From Siphonodentalium dalli (Eukaryota > Mollusca > Scaphopoda > Gadilida > Siphonodentaliidae), in contig CP136065.1 in assembly GCA_032622095.1 (NCBI GenBank), positions 60,929,094 through 60,993,093 of the forward strand: a stretch of DNA of 64,000 nucleotides, in the 5' to 3' direction. The position numbers were made by a program, and so were the translations under genes. Position 1 is the first letter of the stretch; each line of letters opens with the position of its first letter. Shown here one piece after another: positions 55,250 through 64,000 of the stretch. The notes under the pieces are model-generated. The model saw only the letters and a program-made list of their open reading frames with translations, had not been told where the DNA came from and did not search any database.

Positions 55250-58200
55250 TAATCTCGATACGACAGAAAAACTCGACGGTAACATATGGGACAAGCCAGT
55301 AACAGGAGAGACACTTGACGTAACAGAAGGGACAGTTTTATTATGAACATACTTGTGGAAACATTATTTCCAACAATAAAATAAAATGTCACTTTCCATT
55401 AGTGAACGAGATCCAACTGGACTAAATGCGTACTAGACCTGGAAACAAAATGTATTAAATGATAGGCTGATGCATAGTAGCCTATCATTTGGTAACATGA
55501 AGGACTGGTAGTAACAGGAAGGACACACACATACCAAATGTGACCAACAACACAATATAGCATGCGACCCGGCATAGGGTAACTAAAAACTAACGTTCTG
55601 ATAGTAAAATATAGGTGCAATTGATGAAATTTATGACATACACGCTGCAATTGGTCTCCGGTAACAGGAAGGACATTATCGTAACTATAGCATATTGGCA
55701 ATTCATAATTGTTGTCAGACTATAAAGGTGGATTTATTTTTCGTATGATGTATTATTGCAGAACTGTGTGACAATTTTAACTATAAACAGAGATCACATA
55801 CTGGTAATGGCATATTGATACGATACAGAGTGACAATAAGAAGACACACATGAACATTGTGTTTAAATATAGTATTGAAATGATAATACAATAATACATT
55901 TCGCACAATGTTCATTGACACCCTGAGCAAAATTTGATAAAATTACCTTCATCCGACGCATACATGCGCCCATCTGTCGTATCGTGAACAAAATGCGTTT
56001 TGTTTGAAATTCCACTGTAATCAGGGGGAGGGGTCAGGAAAAATTTCCGGACACTAGGCGCTTTTTTTATTTTACTGCCCTCTTGGTACTCTTGATACTC
56101 ACCACCCCCTAAATTTTTTCCCATTCTGTGATAGGGATCCACACCTCCAAACTGCTTCAAATGACCATATCATGATTATAGAAGCATTCCTTCTTTTTAT
56201 TTACCAACAAGACTAATGTTTCAAAACAAGTCTCCAATAAATGTGGGCTGTATGGTATGCTGGTGGATTGACATTTAAAATCCAAGATGGCCATGTTTGT
56301 TTGAAACAAATTTTGGGGAAAACATGGAGGCTCCCATCTAGATGTCACTTCGAAGATCCATATGAAGTTTGGTGACGTTTGGATGAGAAACGTAACCTGC
56401 AAAGTGCGCTAAAGGATTTGGTAATACAAAGAGTAAAATCAAAGATGGCTGCCAGCGGCCCTATTTTTTCATAAGAAAAATCATTCAAATTTGGCAACTC
56501 CCGTCTAGAGGTGACCCTAGATCTATATACCGAATATCGTTGAAATCGGTCAAAGTTTGTTTTAACACCTTTGTTTTATTTAATTATGGTTTTTAGAATA
56601 TGAAGAGTTTACATTTTTTTGAAGAATCTATTTTTGTGTTGTCTTCATTTATATTAGGTTGAATAAATCATTTTTGTTGGAACTATTTAAATCTGAGCCT
56701 TTCCGTGTCAATGTGCATTGATAGATCCTTGATGAAAACATTTAGCAAGCTGACCTTTTTATTGCCACTTGGTGTCATCCCTCAGTATTAACTGATGGCG
56801 CACTCAAACCCCCTACCAAGAGTTAAGTACATACATAGTACATACATTTAATAGAAGCATTCTTAAAACCTTTTGTCCCATCATTTTGAAGACAATTGAC
56901 TCTAGGAAAAAAAATTACAGGGCCAGGAAAAAAATGTGTCAGTCGGGTTGCTGAAAGATTCACCCACCCACCCGCCTAGTGTTCGGAAAAAAATTGCAGC
57001 CCCCCCCCCCCCCCCCCCCCCCCACCACCTGCTGTAACTGGCTTTAAAATATATTTTTATTTGGTTACTAGACAGGTTTAGATTGAACAACTTCTGACGT
57101 CTGCAGCATAGCAGGTGGTCATGTACAATGGTAGTGCACCTTTTACTACTAGTATGTTGATAGCTAATATCCAGTTAACACCATTTGCGCATTGCTATTT
57201 GTTTACACACGAGTAGCGGTCTCGTTAAATACTGATTATCATAAACTCTGTATATTTCATGTATGTCGTAGATGACTAATGGAATCGCGGTGGAATGATG
57301 GGGATACTTTGTTTGGATTTAGAATATAGTACCTCACAATTAAATGACTTTCCACTTACATGTACCTTGGGCATGACCGCAGTAATTCAATTTCGTGAGT
57401 TTTTGAAATCATAGCATATCAGCAGGTCCACCAGCATCATAGCATATTAGCAGGACCATTTGACCAGGTGTGTGTCTATATCTGACAGTTTGTGTTGGGC
57501 ATGGGAATTGGCCCTAAGTGAATTTATGTGAAAAACTGTTTGATCATTGCAAATGAGCACGTATACTTTCATTTACTGGATCTCAATCAAGTATAATAGA
57601 AAACATTATATATCAAAACGAGTGTGTGGAAGACAGAAATGGAAGGCGTTCTGCAAGGAAATACAAATATATGTCAATTCACTGCCAAAAATAACAACTG
57701 TGTAATCGATTGCCATTGCTGTTACCGCAATGTCCCTCCTGTTACCACGTCCAGCATTATCTGAATAAGACAGGAATGACGGGTAAAATCTGTGAAAATA
57801 TTGATGTTATAAGCCAGAAACCAGAGCACGGTGATGTCAAAATCATTACGACATGCAAACTAATACTTACTCGTGCCATCTTTTTTATTTTGTCCATGCT
57901 GTTATCAAAGTGTTCCCTACTGTTAGCATTTAAAAGATAACAGTAGGGACGGTAACAGTAGGGGTGTTTCGGGTTTATAAAGGGGATTCCCACCGGTCGT
58001 CCATTGTAATGTAACAAAATGTATGTGTTGCTCATGGGGATCACATTGGACAAAACTAAGAAGAGAAATATTTGTGTAATAATAAACTCACAGACCTGTA
58101 TCTATGGGTAACAGTAGTGACACACTCCCAATGTACTCACCTGTTTGATGAATGATACTGTCAATTACAGGCAAATTAATTGCACCGACCAGCGGATAAC

Positions 58201-58330
58201 AGTTGTTTAGCCATGTGTATTGATGAGTAGTACTGGAAACCAATTTGCACTTCCTCATTCGCCAATGCCAAGACTGTTGTATTATGTGTTTCTCGCTTGG
58301 TAACAGTATATAGGGACCACCAATCGTGGG
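55250..58330. repeat. Region with clustered GTAACAG-(A/T)AGGGAC words
   Basis: GTAACAGGAGAGAC, GTAACAGAAGGGAC and GTAACAGGAAGGAC at 55287-55672, and TAACAGTAGGGAC-type words in both orientations at 57710-58310, including a 12-bp-arm hairpin TCCCTACTGTTA / TAACAGTAGGGA at 57913-57947. Two clusters with the element P copy 2 between them could be the ends of one larger non-autonomous element or two copies. Confidence 0.5.
56013..57040. mobile_element. Element P, copy 2, with poly-G/poly-C ends
   Basis: Left TCAGGGGGAGGGGTCAGGAA, ATTTCCGGACACTAGGCG; right is the inverse with 24 C's (57000-57023). The interior holds AGATGGCTGCCAGCGGCC as in copy 1 (31110-31646). Length about 1.0 kb, non-coding. 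Confidence 0.7.
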
Positions 58331-58339
58331 ACAGTTTTG

Positions 58340-58980
58340 TGACCTAAATTATGTTACTTGACTTGGTAAATATTGTGCATATTTTGTGATTTTATTATCA
58401 GGCGTGTTACATATGATGCAAATTGTCTAATAAAGTGGTATTTAATGGTCATACAAAAATGTCTGTTTTTGGGGAGATTTCAGAAAATGGGACAGGCATA
58501 ATTGGCCATTTTTGCCATATTCCGAGCCTCTGGATTGTAGAGATATCAAGGAGCGGATGATATACGGTCTGCAACAAGTCGACCTCATCCCATTTTATAT
58601 CTCAAAATAAAAAAATGTGATCATTAATACACTTTAAAAAAAAAAATGGTAATGGACAGAAATAGGACACTTTTTTTGAAAAATGCCCAACTAGCATTGA
58701 CGCCTATAAATGGAAACGATATGATAAAATTTGCTGTTCCTTCCTGTTGCCATTTGTCCACTCTTTTATATTTTTCCATTCAAATTACACATGAAATGCC
58801 ATGGCAACAAGAATACTGCGAATTTGTAGCAGGTTTCTGTAACATTAATAACTTTAGACGACATTGTAGTGAGTCCATGGCAGTACACTCCTGGAAATGG
58901 CGGCCTTGTTGATCGCCATATTGCCTGGTACAAAATAGTTTGAGCAGACATCCTTACATCCTTACGATAAAAATGGATCA
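58340..58980. other. No gene seen (P450 gene B intron)
   Basis: An 88-codon plus-strand frame at 58646 resembles no known family. Confidence 0.35.
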
Positions 58981-58984
58981 AATT

Positions 58985-59275
58985 TAATCCACGTTGGTCG
59001 AGCTGGTTGCCGGAAAAAAATTCCAATCTTTACCATTTTGCATGTTTTTTAAAAAATTTTACCCACAAATAACGAATTTCCATCCATGAAACGCATGGAC
59101 ATTTTGGATATGTCATTATTTGGGCACATTTAGCTGTCAGGGAACTGGACTGAGCGTTGTTGGTCGGAAGATTTGTTTCTGTTAACACAATTCCAATTTT
59201 CACCATTTTGTTTACATATTCCTCTCTTTTGACCCAAAAATTACGACTTTCCCATCCTGAAATTCATTGATATTT
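58985..59275. repeat. Two degenerate ~175-bp units
   Basis: AATTCCAATcTTtACCATTT TG and a TTTCCATCC/TTCCCATCCTGAAA stretch occur twice about 175 bp apart (58985-59100 and 59160-59275). Confidence 0.55.
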
Positions 59276-59279
59276 CGTA

Positions 59280-60270
59280 TAAGTTATTATATGGCTATAG
59301 TCGCATTCAAAAACACCAACACACATTGTAGAGCAATGTGTATACAGTTGGGTGCTTCTTTCATCAGTTTGACTGGATGAACGTAATGAATAGCAAAATG
59401 AACACAAAAACGCCATAAATAAGATCCTATATTCAAAGAGCTGTCGATATTTTCCCCAAAGCGGATTTCAGCGGAGTTTGGATAGGTTGTTCCCCAGATT
59501 CTGCCCGACATCATGACACCAAAAATCGGTTACTAACAATTTGTTCTAGGTGCACCTCAAACTCGAGTCTCAACGACCAGACTAACGCAGGTTCTCGCTT
59601 ACACAGTGTTGTGTATATTGCATGTACATAATCGTGTTGGCGCTTTGTTTATGTCGACGGTGACCATGGTGATCGCATTGCCACGATCAGTATTTCCTTC
59701 CAATGATTGTCACATCCATTTGAACCTGGAATGCGACTTCCATTGTGTTTTTTTTCCTCTCGTTATAACTGGGACCTGACAAGCGCCACCTGTCCAGTGT
59801 TCTCCCATTAGTTTGGACAACACTGTCGTTAGAGATCTATGTATTAACTCTTTATATTTTGGATTTAATAATAAGCTTTTTTGGATACAGTCGTAAAACA
59901 ATCAATAGTATACCATAGTAGTGTAACGTGTGCAAATGCAACGCTGAAATTTATTTCAAGAGTGAAAACAACGTGGTAATATTAGAGATAACTCTATCCA
60001 TAATAACACATTGCGTAGCTGGGTGTTTTGTATCTCTTTGCGATAAGAAAATCCTGTTCCGATATTTAATCAGTTCATAATAATGGAGTATCAGATGTGA
60101 TACCCGCAAGTTAACATAACGGGGCAAGGGTATTGTTATAACTATATCAGCTAAGTAAAGAAGTGGTTAACACCTTAGGTAATCAAATTCATGACCCCCA
60201 ATGTATTGTGTCGAAGTTTTATGCTTCTAAACGGTACCCCATGGTGTACCATGGTAAGCGGGAAACGACC
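59280..60270. other. No gene seen (P450 gene B intron)
   Basis: No motif of a P450 exon or other gene found; a short palindrome ACCCCATGGTGTACCATGG lies at 60235-60255. Confidence 0.4.
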
Positions 60271-60275
60271 GGTGA

Positions 60276-60483
60276 TATGTACATGTATATAAGTTCAACT
60301 TGCCTTTGGTAGTCATGTTGCAATACCATTATTCTTGATTTATTTTTCAGTGTAATAGCAAATGGGAGAGGAGGTACTCATAAGTGAGTAAGCACTTGTC
60401 CTCCAATCCCATTGTCTATATAAAAATGTATGTATCATTTCCTATATGTGTTATTGAAATCAGACAAATAAATATGTTTAAAC
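60276..60483 (+). repeat. Dispersed repeat Y, copy 2
   Basis: Matches 11347-11561 in the same orientation; ends CAAATAAATATGTTTAAACT. Confidence 0.65.
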
Positions 60484-60489
60484 TACCAT

Positions 60490-60830
60490 GGTAAGGCACC
60501 TATTGTATACCAATTCACCAGGGTGAAAACACATGATTGAAATCACCATGGTGGATATACAAGGATCCAATTGCCAGGATGAAAACACGGTTTAAATTAC
60601 CAGGGTGAAAATGTAAGACTGAAATCGCTGAACTGAAAATAGTGGGGGGAAACATATTAGGGCGTACGCTATAGTGAAACACTTGGATAACTTCATATTC
60701 TGATAGTGGATCAAGAATACCAGAGTGAATTTTGGTGAAAATGCCTGGCTGAATTCACATGAGGCCAATTATATGTGGTGAAAAATACCCAGGTGACATT
60801 AACAATTCACAGCGGTGATTTTTATATAAG
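60490..60830. repeat. Degenerate palindromic-unit repeat
   Basis: Units of roughly 30 bp built on TTCACCAGGGTGAAAA, itself palindromic, recur about eight times with decay, ending 80 bp downstream of the I-helix exon of P450 gene B. Confidence 0.6.
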
Positions 60831-60910
60831 GATTGGTTAAGTGCATTATAAAACTGTCACTATTATATTGGGCTTAGTTGATAAGAATTGAGAACATAGA
60901 TGAAGCATAC

Positions 60911-61068
60911 CTTCCCAACAACACAATCCACTTCATCCAGAACTTTATCGAGAACATCTGGGTGTAAGGCGAGGAGGTAGAAGACCGTACTGAGTATTGC
61001 TGCTGTTGTCTCATATCCGGCTATAACGAATAGGATTGACTGACCATAGATTTCGTTAATGGAGATGC
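60911..61068 (-). CDS. Cytochrome P450 gene B, I-helix exon
   Basis: Encodes (G)ISINEIYGQSILFVIAGYET then TAAILSTVFYLLALHPDVLD and KVLDEVDCVVGK. AGYETT is the I-helix (A/G)Gx(D/E)T(T/S) oxygen-activation motif; LALHPDVxxKVxxE is the J-helix. The first two bases complete Gly from the preceding exon. Acceptor CAACAG, donor AAG|GTATGC, ending in phase 0. The intron to the next exon is over 9 kb. Confidence 0.96.
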
Positions 61069-61084
61069 CTGTTGAAATGAAAAT

Positions 61085-61320
61085 GAAAACAAAATTAATG
61101 ATAACAAATTATTTAAGTATGTAAGAAATAATGATAAAAATGATAAAAACAATTGATAAATAATGTAAGAAAAAATGATAAAAAATTACAAAATTGTTAA
61201 TGAATGTAAATAAAATGATAAAATTGTTAAACAATAAAAGAAAATATGATAAAAAATTGTTATAGAATGTGAGAAAAAATGATAAAAATTGTCAAATAAT
61301 GTAAGAAAAATTATAAAAAA
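61085..61320. repeat. A+T-rich minisatellite beside a splice acceptor
   Basis: Repeated AATGTAAGAAAAAATGATAA-like units of about 40 bp, purine-rich on the plus strand and so pyrimidine-rich on the transcribed (minus) strand, beginning 17 bp upstream of the I-helix exon. Confidence 0.7.
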
Positions 61321-61365
61321 AAGTTAGGCCAATGCATTCTCTTATATATGCGACGCGACCTGTGG
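61318..61365. repeat. Fragment of the piggyBac-MITE hairpin family
   Basis: TAGGCCAATGCATTCTCTTA and TATATGCGACGCGACC match, in inverse, the inner hairpin of the MITE at 51149-51392. With the A+T-rich array to its left it may be half of a diverged copy. Confidence 0.6.
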
Positions 61366-61369
61366 TCCC

Positions 61370-61610
61370 ATCGTGAAATTGTAGTCGAGTTCATCCTGCA
61401 TCGTGTGTTTGGTTTTATGCAACATCATCGTGACACTTTTCTCATTACAATAAGGGGCGTGTCCTATATTTCTATCGATAGCACTATTCCTGAATAAAAT
61501 GTACACTTGGTGACGTAATGAAATAATATAATTACTTCGAAATACGCTCCATTTTGTTTTGAAATTGTGCATCGCATGGCAACGTAGAAATATGCATACC
61601 AAGAATGGGC
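61370..61610. repeat. Fragment related to the inverted repeat at 2163-2652
   Basis: Minus strand: AGTGCTATCGATAGAAAT, and TTGTAATGAGAAAAGTGTCA match words in the arms at 2163-2652. Confidence 0.45.
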
Positions 61611-61618
61611 GCATAACT

Positions 61619-62602
61619 ATTGGGGCTTGTTACATGAGCCGGGACAACTCGGCTAGCCGGGACAACTCGGTTTACCGGGTGCCTCGGTCCTTTGTGCTTC
61701 TCACTAAGGGGCTTGTTATATGAGTCGGGACAACTCGGCTAGCCGGGACAACTCGGTTTGCCGGGTGCATCGGTCCTTTGTGCTTCTCACTAAGGGGCTT
61801 GTTACATGAGCCGGGACAACTCGGCTAGCCGGGACAACTCGGTTTGCCGGGTGCATCGGTCCTTTGTGCTTTCTCACTAAAATAATCGTTTGCTGTTACA
61901 TTGACCGAGTCAACTCGACAACCCGGGATAACCCGCCTCGCCTTGCCGGGACAACTCGGTTAGCCGCGACAACTCGGTCCATGTAACAGCGAGTCATCCC
62001 GGCTATCCGGGATGAAAACATGGAACGTAACACGATTCGTTGTGACTTTCATGACGTCAGCCAATATAATGTTCGCGTCATGAGAGTCAAGTATAATGAC
62101 CACCCACATTACGCCGTGACTCGGTGATTGGCAGCTAGTTTTGTGCATGTCAAACCGAGTTGTCCCGGGTGACCGAGTTGTCTCGACTCGTGTAACAGCG
62201 CGACCGAGTTGTCCGGGCAGACCGAGTTGTCCCGGCTAGCCGAGTTGTCCCGGCTCATGTAACAAGCCCCTAAAACAATAGTTTGTTGTTACATTGCCCG
62301 AGTCAACTCGACAACCCGGGATAACCCGTCCCGCGTAGCCGGGACAACTCGGTTAGCCGGGACAACTCGGTCCATGTAACAGCGAGTCATTCCGGCTAGC
62401 CGGGATGAAAACATGGATCGTTACACGATACGTTGTGACTTTCATGACGTCAGCCAATAGAATGTTCGCGTCGTGATTGTGAGTGACGTATAATGACCAC
62501 CCACATTACGCCGCGACTCGGTGTTGACAGCTAGTTTTGTGCACGTCAAACCGAGTTGTCCCGTTGACCGAGTTGTCTCGACTCATATAACAAGCCCCTA
62601 AC
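61619..62602. mobile_element. Nested palindromic element with ~17 copies of ACAACTCGG
   Basis: GGGGCTTGTTACATGAGCCG occurs at 61619, 61707 (variant) and 61793 in one orientation and as the inverse at about 62255 and 62582. Between them ACAACTCGG or its inverse CCGAGTTGT occurs about 17 times, usually as GCCGGGACAACTCGG. The right two-thirds consist of two direct copies of a ~390-bp unit (from 61886 and 62278), each with TGACGTCAGCCAAT. No coding sequence. It lies in a P450 gene B intron between the I-helix exon and the pre-I-helix exon. Confidence 0.9.
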
Positions 62603-62609
62603 TACCTAC

Positions 62610-63025
62610 AGAGAACAGACCTACGACCGAACCGCAAAATGGCCTTTCTGTCGAAACGTAAACATGTACTTACTTATTATTACAAAATTATTGTTGAATG
62701 GAATTTATCAACAGTTTTGCATTTATCAATTAGAGGATGCCCAGTCTGTCTGGGAGGGGCGAGGGGGCAAAGTGACTTCTATTTGAAGCAGAAGAACAGC
62801 ATGTGCCAACATAATTATATGTTTGTCAAATTTCCCCATAAGGCATCATGGTCGTCCCTGTGTCTACCGGACTGAACTAATCTAATGCATTTGGATAGGG
62901 CTCTGTTATTGTAGATTGACATCGTAAATTTTACATCCCCCGATTTGCTAGTTCTAAATTATAACCTACAGGCTACACCCAGAGCCATCAGTGCCTTTAA
63001 TCAATGGGTATTTATGAGCGACAGA
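62610..63025. other. No gene seen (P450 gene B intron)
   Basis: A 78-codon plus-strand frame at 62639 resembles nothing I know. Confidence 0.35.
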
Positions 63026-63032
63026 AACGCAC

Positions 63033-63135
63033 CTTTTCTTGACCAAGAACCGTCTTCGTTTCTATCTGTGTTCTCTTCTTTTTCATTCTGTTGCTCTTTC
63101 TGTTCGATCATAAGTTGCAAGAAGTCTTTATTTGA
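63033..63135 (-). CDS. Cytochrome P450 gene B, pre-I-helix exon
   Basis: Encodes SNKDFLQLMIEQKEQQNEKE then ENTDRNEDGSWSRK(G). DFLQLMIE is the conserved start of the G-to-I-helix linker in CYP3 proteins (DFLQLM), followed by a variable hydrophilic loop. The acceptor is AATCCAG at 63136-63142 and the donor is G|GTGCGT; the last base begins the Gly completed by the I-helix exon. Earlier exons should lie beyond base 64000. Confidence 0.92.
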
Positions 63136-64000
63136 CTGGATTTGTGAGAAAGACAACACTTTAAATAATGCAGGTTCTGGTTTTACGTTGATATAACGCT
63201 TTATTATGCCAGCTCTTGCGATTAGCCAATCAGCGTCGATAAATAGTGATGGTGTATGAAACCATATTAGGTCAGTGACCCCATATGAAATCAATATTTG
63301 GTGCTCATCTTTTTTTTTTCAGAAATAAACAACTCTGTCGCCTCGGGGATATTTTTGGTGTATTTTGGCAACAAGAAAATGGATATCTGTCGGAAATCAT
63401 TTTCTGTGAATTTAAAGACTTAGTACCATGTACCAAAACCTGCATGCGATATATTTGAGGAATTATAATGACTCATAAATTAACTTCAAACTCAATCTGT
63501 TGTCCTACTTCTGGTGATTAGCCATTGACTCAATACGTTGACCTTCAACGCGTCACTGTGACGTTACATAAGTTAATAGCCATAGGCGACACATTTAACT
63601 ACCAAATTAAATTTAATGAGAGCGACGATTAATTAAAAGAATATGCTGGATGCTGGACATAATAAATACGTTACGGGACGCTTTGTGGTCGGATATTGTG
63701 TCATGTGAGGCTCAGCGACATCAATATTAGGCTCAGCCTACGGCCTCGGCTGAATCACAAATATTAGAGCATTTTATGTCGAAAATCGTAATTTGACCTC
63801 GCGCTGCGTAGAATAACTTTAAAAAAAAATTAATTTCTAATCAACATTATACAACAAATCATAGACGTGCCAACATGTAGAGGTGGATTTCTATCCGAAA
63901 GCGGGTTGAGAATATTATATCATGAAAAATACTGACAAATTAAATCTGTCTGAGACTGAGATTTCTAAGAGGAAAAAATAAAAGTAACAAATGTAACATT
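63136..64000. other. P450 gene B intron to window end, nothing recognised
   Basis: I looked for the preceding exon (PFLxP...FPK-type F/G region) on the minus strand and found none. Confidence 0.4.

Overview
This is A+T-rich eukaryotic DNA with long introns, dense interspersed repeats and no bacterial-style operons. The family mix (CYP3-type cytochrome P450 exons, tRNA-derived SINEs with a TTGA-type tail, a CR1/jockey-like LINE, Ty3/Gypsy relics, and many terminal-inverted-repeat elements) suggests a marine invertebrate. I favour a mollusc or another lophotrochozoan; this is inference and I see no species-diagnostic gene.

The genic backbone is two tandem cytochrome P450 genes on the minus strand. 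Gene A supplies its 5' half: exon 1 with the membrane anchor (29100-29173), exon 2 with the proline-rich hinge (26211-26307), exon 3 (22369-22421), exon 4 (20737-20833) and exon 5 with the C-helix WxxxR (7017-7139). Its remaining exons should lie left of base 1. Gene B supplies its 3' half: a pre-I-helix exon (63033-63135), the I-helix AGYETT exon (60911-61068), the K-helix ExxR exon (about 51476-51573), a pre-heme exon (49037-49174) and the heme-loop exon (48132-48294). A possible last exon lies at 47160-47600. Its 5' exons should lie right of base 64000. Splice phases agree across every junction I reconstructed. One gene B exon lacks a canonical acceptor where homology wants it. At the far left, 635-1046 (minus) may be the 3' end of an unrelated acidic protein gene followed by a poly(A) signal.

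Almost everything else is repeat DNA in the introns or between the genes. 1-7 kb: inverted repeats, a 22-bp array, a possible 2.8-kb foldback element holding a minisatellite. 7.3-7.8 kb: an unrecognised protein-like segment with one in-frame TGA. 8.4-14.7 kb: an internally deleted Ty3/Gypsy element with a DNA transposon inserted in its integrase, a zinc-finger-like extra ORF and an 88-bp higher-order minisatellite. 16-31 kb: several TIR elements, two arrays of one satellite family, a repeat packed with nuclear-receptor half-sites, a 0.5-kb foldback and a SINE. 31-33.5 kb: a poly-G-ended element and a ~140-bp tandem array. 36-42 kb: several elements recognisable only from inverted ends. 43-45.2 kb: a second LTR-retroelement relic (gag and protease, minus strand). 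50.5-51.4 kb: a LINE fragment split by a 244-bp piggyBac-type MITE flanked by TTAA. 53-54.5 kb: a minisatellite interrupted by a SINE with a clear target duplication. 61.6-62.6 kb: a nested palindromic element with about 17 copies of the motif ACAACTCGG.

I did not find a new multi-gene system. The strongest leads are the motif-dense palindromic element, the cluster of eight TNAAGGTCA sites, the Ty3 element with extra modules, the possible splice defect in gene B, and the protein-like segment carrying one TGA.
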